From Epiperipatus broadwayi (taxonomy: Eukaryota > Onychophora > Udeonychophora > Euonychophora > Peripatidae): a DNA stretch of 64,000 bases. This document shows positions 11,306 to 23,200 of the stretch, one piece after another (position 1 is the first letter of the stretch; each line of letters starts with the position of its first letter). A program made the translations under genes and the position numbers. A model generated the notes under the pieces. That model made no database searches. It worked only from the letters and a program-made list of their open reading frames with translations, and was not told the DNA's origin. The stretch spans positions 455,001 through 519,000 of the forward strand of contig JAQFVV010006221.1 in assembly GCA_028023455.1 (NCBI GenBank). The letters run 5' to 3'.

Positions 11306-13109
11306 GGGTAATAGTATGAATACTGAACCCTGCCATTTGATGGCGCTCTTTTTCACCAATTCACGGGCAGTCTGTTTGTTTACATAATATTACAGTAAAA
11401 GATTTTTTTTTTTTCAACCGGTTTTTAATTTTTTTTCATGGGCGACGGTAAACCACCAAAGTTTTTTTTATTCCCCGGTTTTTTTTTGTTTTTAATAAAC
11501 AAATACTTAGTTTTTAGATGGTCTAGGGATGTTGGTATGTTTGTAAAATTAACGACTAACTGTTCGTAGGTTTCTTTACATAATATTACTTATGGTAAAC
11601 CAAATTTTTTTTTCACAGTTTTTTTTTTTTTGGTTCGATTTTTTAAGAAACAAACACTTTGTTTTTAGATGGTGTAGGGGTGTTGGTTTGCTTTTAAATT
11701 ATTGATTAATGTTCTGTCAGTTTGTTTACACAAAAATATGGTAACAAACTCTTTGTTGTTTTTAGATGGTGGAGGGGGAGGGGTTGGTTGATTGCTTTTA
11801 ACTTATCTTCTTTTTTTTTTTGGTTGATGTTTTGATTTGCTGAAAGACTTCAACAATTCGGTACTTTTGAATAAAACAACAGTTGGTTTTTTAGAGGGTG
11901 GAGGGGAGAGTGGTTGTTTTGATTTTGAATTGTCGTCTTTTTTTTTTTTTGGTTAATTTATTACGAGGCCTTTTTTTTTTTTTCAAATCAAGCTTTATAA
12001 GATAGCGAAAAGTTCTTCCTTAATTTTAAAAAAGACATAAACAGTTCGTTTTTAAAGAACTCTTTTTTTTTAAGCCAGGGGAGATGGGGTGGCGGGAAAG
12101 GTTTGTTTTGATTTTTAATTATTGACTTCTTTTTGAACATTTTATTATGTTACCGCACAGTTCTTTATTATTATTTTATTTTTTTGGTGGGCCCTTTTGA
12201 ATAAACTCTTAAACACTTTTTTTTTTATATAATAAAATATTACCCACTTTAACTGTTAATGAAACGTATCAAATATTACCTACTTACTTTATAATCATGT
12301 GGACAACAAAAACAACAACAAGTTTCCTATAAAATAATTTATTGAATCAAAAAGAAACGAAACTTTAAAGTGTGAAGCAAAACAAGTAAAAAAAAACAAC
12401 AACACCATTTTCAGGGGCATAAAAAACAGCAGCAAAAAGTAACACACAAATAAAATAACAGGGAAGCCTCAAAGCTATAAGTAACGGGATTTTGGAGCAT
12501 TCGAACCAACTTCCCTTACGCAGACCTACCTAGATACGCTTGCAGGAGTTTCTGGGAAAACACAATATTGTGTGTACACTTGTGTGGCCGGCTAGCAATT
12601 CACTGAGTTTCGACCAATTTGGACAACTTGCAGATGACATTTGACAGTTCTCGCACGAATTCGCGCGTAAACGGGCATTTGCGCGCGAAATCAGAAAAAA
12701 CTCTGCTGAAAAGAAGAACCATTTCAAGTTGTGTGCAGTTCAAAAGCATAGGGAAGCGTGTGTGACAATATGACAATTCTTAATATGGAATACTAATTCC
12801 ACTACGCTTTCTAAAAAATTTCCGACAATGAATTTTTGCAGTTTCGTCTCTTTCAAATATGGCCACCATCAAATCAGACCGTAGCGAGAGTTCAAGAGTG
12901 CTCACTTGACGAATACTGTCGCAATGCAATGGGCGCAGTATTTCATTACGTAATCGTAGAATATATCACCCTCAGGTGGCCTATTATGGCTCAAAAAACA
13001 CCTCTTGTACTGTCAGCCGTAAGTTAAGACGGCTAAAATGGTATATTGATGTGCGTTTTGTGAAAACAGCACCATCAGACAGTAGGGTTCAGTATTCATA
13101 CCATTACTC
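11306..13109. mobile_element. 1.8-kb non-autonomous DNA transposon with TIRs
   Basis: Left end GGGTAATAGTATGAATACTG-AACCCT and right end (reverse complement) GAGTAATGGTATGAATACTG-AACCCT. Similarity continues over about 45 bases to GATGGCGCTCTTTTTCAC versus GATGGTGCTGTTTTCAC. Exact AATTTA flanks both sides (11300-11305 and 13110-13115), extendable to CAATTTA: a 6-7 bp target-site duplication. The left two thirds is a T-rich degenerate tandem array. The right third is GC-richer than the window but carries no convincing protein (the 65-codon minus frame at 12530-12727 is not recognisable). Superfamily unassigned. Confidence 0.8.
11490..12130. repeat. degenerate T-rich tandem array inside the TIR transposon
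   Basis: Five diverged units anchored by TTTTTAGATGGTGTAGGGGT-like phrases at about 11513, 11664, 11760, 11888 and 12073. Each is followed by GGTTTGTTTTGATTTT.. AATTATTGA and a T8-13 run. Spacing is 95-190 bases. Confidence 0.6.
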
Positions 13110-14687
13110 AATTTAATTCTATTCATTTTCTCATAAGCTTTTTCTGTATCTAAAAATGAAATCTATTCTGAATTTCCCCCAAAATTTATTTTTGTCCATC
13201 TCTGCTAATCATATCCATTATAAAATATATAAATAATTTATAAATTGTGACTATTGCTATTGATCTATAACTAATTAACAACTTTAATCTTTTCCCTTTC
13301 CTCTACATAATAATATAATTCTTACACTCCTCCATTCATCTGGATTCTTATCATCAACTATAATTTTTATTAAAACTTTCTCTTAAACTAAGCCTTGCAT
13401 ATCTTACCACATCTACTACCAGTTCGGTTACAGTATCATCTAATGTTGCCTTCCTTTTTTTTAATTTACCTATTGAACTATTCAATTCAGTACTTATCAT
13501 TTTATTCATCATCTTATAAATTAAATTCCCTAATGAATCATAGTACATATTACCTTTCCTTTACCTAAAGATCATATTATAATTTTGGTAATTGTTATTT
13601 CTTTTCTTCATATATCTCCAAAAATATTTTCCAATTTTTTTTCCTGCACTGTTAATAAATAAAAATAAACAGCCATTTAAACCTGAAATCCAAAAAAAAG
13701 AAAAGAAATAGAAAAAACAACTTCTCTAAAAATGAATTTTGCAGTGACTATACAAGCCAATCTGTGAAACACAAATATATCCACATATAGAATATGCTGG
13801 TTCAATTTTCTACTTACTTGTTAATTTATGATGTCTTAGACTTTCCTCAGCAAAATACTTTTCTATCTGAAATACTTTAACACCATGACTAATTGTAGCT
13901 CTCCAAGGTATTCAATTACTGCACTTCTTTAGGTCTTTGAGATAATCCTTATAATGTAGGCAGGGTCTATCTCTCCTATCAAACCCGTAATCAAGTTCAC
14001 TAAAAAACATCATTTTTAGAAGTCTTTCACTATTCATTCGTTTTACATATCCAATCCAACGAATTTAAAATAGTGGAATCAATAATAACACATCCTGCAA
14101 CCTGAAGAACATATTGCTTGGTTTTACGATCTTATCATTGTATTTTTAAAATTTTACACAGCATCCTTAAATTAAACTTTTCTAATGATATTTCGCTGAG
14201 GTATTGGGTAAAATAACAGCTTTGTATACAGCTTAGTTGCAGTAGTTATTTTCCTATAATAAAAAGTTCTATCTTTTAACTTGTGAAAAGCAGTAGCAGC
14301 AACCTTTCAACTTATAAAACTATCAAGATATTTAAACTGGTTTAAATATTCTCAAGTTGATAACCATCCAAGATAAAAGTTGCTGATGATTTTTCTTTCA
14401 TCACAGGTTAATAAAAAACTTGAGTTTTTTGAACATTAATTAATAAACCGAGATCTTTATAAGTTCCACTTAAACATTAAGAACATTCTGTAAATCATCT
14501 TTTGAAGTGGCAAAAATAGTTCAATTCTTAGCATACTATAAATCCAGAATTTAAGAATATGAAGGTCTCACTTTTGCTTTTAACTGATTCAAATTAAAAA
14601 TTTCACCATCAAATCTATATTGTATCTTGATTCATGTCTGATTAAGCTGTCTATAAACAATACCAATGAGTGTATTTATATGTTGGA

Positions 14688-15420
14688 CTATTTCCATTAT
14701 CTACTTTAGAAAAATTTAACTGTATTTCAATATTCCAAATACATTCAACTGTTAGTAATAGCACACAGGTTAGTATATGCATAAAGTTTCAAAAGGTATT
14801 ATTCTCCCCTCTTCTTCAGATGTTGCTGGCCTGATCAGTGACAGTACTAGCATGGGAATCGAACTTGGACCCTTAGATTCTTTGAGTTTAAATTTAAAAT
14901 AACATTCTAACCAATTGAGCTATCCTGCCAAAGGCAATAGTCAGTAGAAATTTCATATACTTATCAACGAGTTTCCTCCTGTTTCTTCACTTTTTCTAAG
15001 AGCAAAGTTGATTAGTAGTTTCCATACATTAGGTTTATGACAATGGCAAACAATCCCATAAGTCAACCTAGTGTAACTATAAATAATGCATGGAAACCAC
15101 TAGAGAAATAAGTATATGAAATTTCTACTGACTGTTGCCTTTGGCACGATGGTTCGTTGGTTAGAGCATTACCTTAAAATTCAATACTCATAGAATCTAA
15201 GTCCAGATTCGATTCCCATGCTAGTACTGTCACTAGTCAGGCCAGCAACACCCGAAGAAGAGGGGAGAATAATACCTCTTGAAACATTATGCATATACTA
15301 ACCTGTGTGCTATTACTAACAGTTGAATGTATTTGGAATATTTAAATAAAATTAAATTTTTCTAAAGAGATTTAATACTCATGTTAGATGATGGAAATAG
15401 TCCAAAATATAAATGTAACT
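14688..15420. mobile_element. head-to-head pair of family S SINEs
   Basis: Left SINE (minus, ~14688-14990) and right SINE (plus, ~15105-15420) are inverted arms of ~300 bases separated by ~110 bases. Each has box A/B, body and the hammerhead-like core (14780-14823 minus; 15249-15293 plus, core CCGAAGA). The pair could fold into one long hairpin. It interrupts LINE family Z. Confidence 0.75.
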
Positions 15421-15608
15421 AAAACACCATCATCACAAACCTTCAGAAAATTCCAATAACTATCTGTCATAAAAATTGAAGACAAAGTTGGAGCAAATAC
15501 ACATCCTTGTTTAACACCGGTTTTCATTTCAAATGCCTCAGATTTTCCACCAGTAGTAATAAAATTTACTCGAATTCCATCATGTAGAAGCTGTAAAATA
15601 CAAATAAA

Positions 15609-15692
15609 TTTTGGTTGACAACCAACTAATTTCAAACAGTACTATAGACCTTTTGGTTGACAACCAACTAATTTCAAACAGTACTATAGACC
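15609..15692 (-). repeat. 42-bp tandem duplication in LINE RT
   Basis: TTTTGGTTGACAACCAACTA.. occurs at 15609 and again at 15651, two identical 42-base units. 42 is 14 codons, so the frame is kept. Confidence 0.9.
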
Positions 15693-15699
15693 TGTCCTA

Positions 15700-17146
15700 T
15701 GAATTAAATCAAAAATCAATAAAAACCAATATAAAAATCATTCCTTTATTCCAGACACTTTTTTGCATTTGCTAGCCAACAAAAATCATATCTAAAATGC
15801 TTTTTGATTCCTAAAACCACACTGAGTCTCTGGTAACCATTCATTATAACGGAAGCAATCTATTCAACAAATTCTTGAAAGAATTTTTAAGAACTCAGTA
15901 ATTCAGTTTTTGAATGAAACTCATCAATTACTTCGAGATGTTGGTTATTCAATAGAAAATAAATCCACAGAACTTTTCAAGTTATTACACATGTAGTGAA
16001 ACAAATTTATTTTATATATACGTTAATATAAATATTTTTACAGATAAAAAATGTCAAATGTTCGTTAAGGTTTTCCCATACATAAAAAAGGGAAGAGACC
16101 AATCATGTAGGGAAAAACGACAATAGTCCAACTAGTTGTTTTTATCCATATGCATGATCATTTATCTGTCATTATACTCAGAGAAAACAAAAAAAAAAAA
16201 ACATATTAAGGAATGACTATAATAAATATCAAATATATAAATTCCATTTTCTAGTGGGAATCCTAAATAAATATTTTAATGTTGCAAACAATTATAATAT
16301 CATAAAAGAAATGGTTAGGCTTCTCATTAGAAATATATTTCTCTGATTAAACCATCAATTCATTCAATAGTGCTATAGAGTTTTGAAATGGGTTTTAAAA
16401 TGTCTTCATTTTACGTTAATGCATTTAATATTAATTGCATGTAAAAATGCATCACGATTTGCAATCATATGAGGTTATTATAATTTTCACACTTTAAAAT
16501 TAAAATAAAACTTGTATATTTTATATAGAGAGTTGCTACTGCTATAATGCTGTAAAGAATAAATAGTTTTAAATTTTAGACAGCAAAAATATTCTTACAA
16601 ATAATAGAAGGATTGTAATTATTAGCAATAAGAGTATTTATTTAAGGTTCTAATTATAAGGAAAACATTTAATCTACTTTATTTTATATATATATAATGA
16701 TCATATAAGTTACTGGAAATGACTATAAGAAATATAATATATATATATATAGATTTTATTAAATAATACTGCTAATTTATGTTTGAACTTTAGCATCGAA
16801 TAGATTTATTAGAGGTATTTAAATGAGTGATGCCGCTATGACGATCTAATACTCAATTCAAAAACAGTGAATAAGGGTTATTGATATTTGAAACATGTGT
16901 TGTGCAGAAATTAGTTTCACATTATGTAGCAATGTATAGAATGAACTAAAAGAATACTGTAGATTGCGCATTGAAGTTTTAATATTGCTTCAATTTATAT
17001 ATACTGTATATAATAAAATTATAATTTTTTTAATATAAAATCATTTTTAAAAATGCCCTGTTACTAAGAACAATGTAAACGATTCTCATACAATATTTAC
17101 AGATTACAAATGTTATGTATTCCTACGTATATAATTTAATACTTAC
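15700..17146. other. AT-rich sequence, end of LINE remnant then nothing recognised
   Basis: 15700-15960 still resembles decayed LINE (aligns loosely with 21360-21560). 15960-17146 shows no feature apart from TA microsatellites. Confidence 0.4.
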
Positions 17147-17272
17147 CGGAGGTAATGCGAGTCTTTCATCTAAAATATTTTCAATTGTCATTTCAACCGA
17201 TCGAGTGACACGTAAATCATCTATTACAATATTTAAAGGCATGTGAGGAAAAATGCTTTGTACTTGGCGGGC
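17147..17272 (-). CDS. AMFR: AMFR exon: CUE ubiquitin-binding domain
   Basis: A 126-base exon, 42 codons, phase 0 at both ends, with acceptor TTTTTTTATAG and donor CCG|GTAAGT. It encodes ARQVQSIFPHMPLNIVIDDL, then RVTRSVEMTIENILDERLAL-PP. This is the CUE domain: the FP motif (MFP in homologues, IFP here), the LRVTRSVE turn, and the ILD helix end corresponding to the dileucine-like motif. It is the last exon I can assign with certainty. Confidence 0.95.
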
Positions 17273-20200
17273 CTATAAAAAAATTTTTTTTACACATTAT
17301 TAGCAAAATTTTTATTCCACAATAGCATTAATTCAATAAACATTATTTATAGTTAAGACTATTAAATCTCAGATAAATTACCTATTACAATAAATGCTGT
17401 ACTACTATCTCCACATATTCATTAGCAACATTCAAATATTTTAGTGTACTCTTTTCTCTTGTAATTAATGTATAATAAGATGTTTAATGAATATTACATT
17501 TTAAGGTAGTAGAAGTAGAAAGAATTATAATTATAGAAAAATGTACAGTGACTATAACTTTCACTTTCACACAGATTTGAATAATTATAAAACATGGCCA
17601 CCATTCATGACATATAAAAATCATTTCTACTGGATGCAATTTTATATTATTTATGTAAATTATTCATATCTAACAATTTTAAGTAAAACGATCTTATATT
17701 TTTTATAAAAAAGAGCAATACATGACCAAATCTTTTATAGCAATTATTATTTCTTATTTAATAGTAATTTACATATGCAGTCTAAAAGGCATTTTATAGG
17801 CAATATCAAAATTAATTTATTTATTAAATTATGATTTTTCATTTTGAAAAATATCAAGCTCCTTTGACATGTAATATTTAGCCTTAATTATTAAAAATAC
17901 TGGTGACGTAACTTTAATAAAAGTTATTTCAAAAATTTATTTATGTATACTAAAGCGGCAGATTACCTTTTTATGGTGCCAAGCTCTTCTGTATTATCAT
18001 AACTTACTATTCAATTTTTTTAAATTTTATTACTAAGGTGGTGCACCAATCCTAGAATATAGTACCCACCATCAAAACCTGTAAATATGATCATTATCAT
18101 TCAATAGTGATTTTTCTAAAAAAATCTTTTTTCATTTTATGGAAACTGTTTTGATGCTAATGCAATAAAAACATAATCATTGACATTATTTTCATTATAA
18201 TAATCTTCATTAACATCACCTTCTTTAATTATAAATTCAGACATTAAACCTAAAAATCTTTAAGAGGTAATGATTTCACTTATATTTTGAATAGCCAATA
18301 ACTTGGAATTAATTGCTGAAATCTTAGTGCATTGGTATCTAAACATATTTACTCAATATTTATTTACACAGGCAGATTTCATAAAAATAAAAAAAATTTC
18401 TATTAAATATTTTATTAAATATAAATTAAACAAATTATATGATATTATTACTGATATCATATCAGAATAGCAGAGAACAATATTATTAATAAGATTAATA
18501 CTTGTACTATAAAAACAATAGCAATATTCTCCATATAATATTTGCCACCTAGTGCAAGCCATAGTAATCAATGGATGCTGGAAAATTAGTACATCAAAAT
18601 CCCCAACTAGTGCTTACTCATCCAATATCCCCAGACTAGTTTCTAACATCTGGCTTTCATTACAGAGGAGCCTTGTATCAGAGAACACTGCACCTTGATC
18701 TTTGGATCTAATGCATCCCCCCAGAAGCCTTTTTTTTTTTTTATCTTTTTAGTTAACTATAAAGCTACAAGCCCAAATTGAAAACACAAGAATGTTTTCA
18801 ATTCAAACTGATTTGCTTATATAATCATATAGATCTGAACCCAGTTCAGTATCTACATATTTTGATATCTTTGATAACCATAGTCACCCAACATGCTTTG
18901 ACTAGGATTGGCATTAAACCACTAAAAATCATATGATCATCATTTTTTATGTTATACAATCTGACAACATAGTAGCAACTTTGTTCATACAATATTGCCA
19001 CCTAGTGCAAGCCATATTAATCAATGGAAGCTAGAAGGCTAGTGCATGAAAATCCTTATCAAGTGCCTACTCATAAAAAATGGCGATCGTGTATGTTGTA
19101 AGTTTAATATTAAAACTAATTAGTAAAGTCATTTCTGATAATTAAATGTGATATTTATATTAAATTTTTTATACCTCATAATTAATAATTTTTAACTATC
19201 TTTAAAAAAATATATAATCAGTCTACTTTAAAACTGATTTATCGTCAAATAATTTGTAGATTTTATTTCTAATTCTTAGGTGATTGTGTTTTTTTTTTAA
19301 ATATAATTTTATGCCATGCAAGATATATATATATTAATTCATTATATTAATTAAATTTGATTGTCAATTTGGAATAGAAAAAACCCTGTCCATTAAAGTT
19401 TGAAGATTTTCTATCTTAATATAAATCGAGCATTGATTACATATATGTGTGGATGATGATCTGGACCAACTGATGAGTGTTCGTTCAGCGTGAAATACGT
19501 ATATTGGAGAACACTTATCTTTTTCACATGTATGTGGTCATATGTAATGGTTGTATAAGATGGAGTTGGATAACTGAAGGAAGCCTCAAAGTTTGGGCTC
19601 AAATCCCCTCTAATTATATCTAGCTTAAGTATATATATACTATACTTATATTTAAATATTATTTGTATTAAGTATATAAAAGCTTTTAAAAATTTGATAT
19701 TAGATTTAAATATCTAAATGTATAGTAGCAATTTGTCTTAACCATGCATTTATTAGTTCTTCATATCCATTTACAAGTTTATAATTTCATACTGATAATA
19801 TTGTAAAATATTTAGTGAGAAACTATTATTCTCAGCTTCTAATGGCTTTATTCACAATTTTAAAAAACCTTAGTTCTTTTCCTTCTCATATAATTTTTTT
19901 TTTTTTGCTTAGGTGTATTTCTGTAAGTATCTCATTTCTAATTATTATTCTTAAACAATGATTAACACATTCTATCCATAAGAATAAACTTTAAAATAAC
20001 TGATAGTATAAACATAAATAATCCAAATGTGAAAAATTATAATTTTACTTTCACAATTATAAATATACAAATATATGTATTTTTTATTCACTTATTTTTA
20101 CACAGTCTTTTAACAAAATTGATTATATATTATTATCATCAGCTACTTGCAAATGAATATGACCATTCTACTTCCAGTAACAAAAGATAAAAAATAAATA

Positions 20201-23200
20201 AATTAAATAATAATCATACTGCTATATCAGATTTGAGTTTTCCAATGATTATAAAATATGTTGGTCCACTACTTGATTTTACATTTTGCAATGCTGCCTT
20301 TTACCTTCTGCAGACAACTTTTTTTCCTAAAATACTTCAAAAACATGTCCAATTGTAGCTCTCTATATTTTCTGCCATATCTTCCCAATGAAAACAATTC
20401 ATATTACACTTCTTTAGAATGTCTTTGATATAATCTTTATAATGTAAACAGTCTCTCTTTCCATAAAAACCATACTTAAGTTGACCATGAAATATACTTT
20501 TAATAAGTCTTATATTGTTTACTAATTTCACTTGACCAAACCAATGAAGATATGATTTTACAGAATGAACTCAATAATATTATATCCAGGAAGTTGAAAA
20601 ATATATTGATTGACCTTGTTATTGCAATTTAAAAATTTTATGAATCAACTTTAAATGAACCTTTTTTAATACCTTTATGTTACACCAATAGGGTGTCCAA
20701 ATCAAAATAACAATTCTATATATACCTGATATAATTGCGGAAGTTATTTCACTGTAATGAAATACCATATCTTTTAATTTATTAAAAGTAGCAGCAACAC
20801 AATGGAATTTGGGCTGCACCTCTATAGCAAAACCCACCTGTCTAGTTAAAAAGCTATCAAGTTATTAAATTATCTTACATTCTAAAACTCATAGCTAACC
20901 AAGCTAAAAGTTGTTAAGGATTTTTTTCCCCATCATGGATTGATAAGAATCTGAATTTTTTTCAATATTAATTATTAAACCAAAGGTTCTGAATCTTGCA
21001 TTGACAATATTAAGTACAACTGTAAATAGTCTTCTGAACTGGTAAAAATAGCATAATGACCAGCATATTATAAATCCAGAATCAAAGAAGATGAATTTGC
21101 TTTTAATTGATTCAAATTAAGAATTCCACCAACAAACCTGTATCATATCTTAATCCCTATAACAATAAAATGTTTGTAAACATGTCCAATGATATCTATA
21201 AAAATTGAAAACATGATGGAGTAAGTACATATCCTTCTTTAATATATTAGTTTTCATTTTAAATGCCTCAGACTTTCCAGCTATAGTAATAGTGCTTCCT
21301 CTCATTGAATCATATAAAAGCTATAAAATATGAATAAATTTTGATGAACAACCAATTAATTTCAAACAATGCCCTAAAATGTTCGATTAATTGAATCAAA
21401 TATCTTGACCAAATCAGCAAAAGCAATATATAAATTATCTTTTGTTCCTGTCACTTCTCTTGCATTTGTCTGGCAACAAAAAAAAAAAACAAATCTAAAA
21501 ACACATTGAGCTTAATTTGACTAGAAGCAATCTATTTTAAAAAATCCTTGAAAGTACCTTTGTTGTAAAGAATAATAATGATAATTCATGATAATAACTG
21601 CAATTTTGTCTACTCTCTTTATTTTAAAAACTGGAACAACAGAAACATCTTTAGATATCAGATGGCACAACTTTTTGAGTCCATATATTCCTTAAAAATC
21701 CAATATTTTTGAAGATAATCTATCACCATTGTACTTTAAAACTTTTCTGGGTAGATATCTCATAAGGACTTTCAACCTTTCCATTTTTAATATTACAAAG
21801 ATCTGTTTTGATTTTACATCAAAATGAATAGATAAAATGGATATATTATTAAAAGCTATCATCTTAATTTTTCTATCATTATTCAAAAAAAGATCTTCCA
21901 CTAATTCAAGTATCCTTTCATTATATAAGATAATGTTATTTAAAAAATGATACTGTTTTTCAGATCCATATGTTGCTTTCAATAGATCAAAGTGATTATG
22001 ATTAGTGAATGTGTTTTTTATTATTATTATTTTTTTTGCAGTTTTAATCCACCAAACATTTTAGTCTTTTTATCAATCATTAAACTCCTGCTTTTAATTT
22101 TTTGCATTTATTATGAAGTTCCACATTTAATTTATTATTCAGCCAATAAGAAACTGTTGCATGTTTTCTTTTTATTAAATGGCTAATAATAAGAAATTGT
22201 GGAAGATAAAAGAGATAAAAAAATAATAAAGGATTGATGATCTTAAGAAAGGGCACCAGTATTTAAAAAGTACATAGTAAAAAAAGTGATCTGGTTTTGC
22301 ATGCAAGACATGCCTTGGCAGATAATTAATGATAATAACCAATAAAACTGGTTATTATTTAAAATTAAAAAAATATAATACAATAATTATAAAATATACT
22401 TACAAGATTATCTAACTGAGATGTTTGCACAGGTGAAGGCGATCGTTCTCCTAAAATCGGAGGATGAGATACTTCCACAGAAAAACTGGGAAGCCAACTT
22501 ACATAACGAGAACCTAGAATAAAATTATGTATATATCATATATATATAAACACACATAAAATCATATACTAATATGTACATATATTCAACTTTATTCATA
22601 TTTATAGATTCAATTATATTGCATTTACTCATCATATTCTGATCAATTAAGATTAACGTTCGAAAAAAAAAAAGATCAATTTCATTCTATCATTATTAAA
22701 ATAAGCATTATAAACAAGAAATGTGTATTTAATACAGACTCCTTTAATGAGATTGAGATGCGATATATTCTATAAAAGATTATTTTATTAAAAAAATAAA
22801 ATAAAAATACTTTTTATATTTGTCCTTTACTGTAAAAATTAATATATAGCTGGTCAGCATACTGCAATACTCCATCCAATTTAAATTTTTAGTATATTTC
22901 ATTCTTGCAGAAACCATACATGACAGTATTTCTAAGAATGCTTGTGACAAATTGTTTTAAATATATATATTACACGTTGAGATTAGATTAAAAATATAAT
23001 TAAAGAAAATTCCAATTATGGTACTATTATAACACATCAATTAATAATAAAATAAAGTATCATTACCATATTATTACGTTTACGAAGTCAGAATTCAAAT
23101 GAAAAATAAATAAATCCTAAATTCATAAATTGTTAAAAAATATTTATTTAAACAAATTAGATTAACAAAGCAACTTATTATATCTATATATTTTTTACAT

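Larger units (their letters stand above)
13560..15692 (-). mobile_element. degenerate LINE (family Z) split by an inverted SINE pair
   Basis: The minus-strand RT fragment at 15635-15450 reads GCQPKFICILQLLHDGIRVN, then SEAFEMKTGVKQGCVFAPTL: the RT segment before and including GVKQGC-LAPTLF. After the insertion (14688-15420) the LINE resumes at ~14640 with a decayed FDGEIFNLNQLKAK. The C-terminal RDRPCLHYKDYLKDLKKC is near 13970. Same family as 20330-21985, 23430-28010 and 38940-40340. Dead copy. Confidence 0.75.

Noticed and set aside
12530-12727. 65-codon minus frame in the GC-richer part of the TIR transposon
   Set aside because: No family resemblance, no partner exon, and the region is inside a non-autonomous element.
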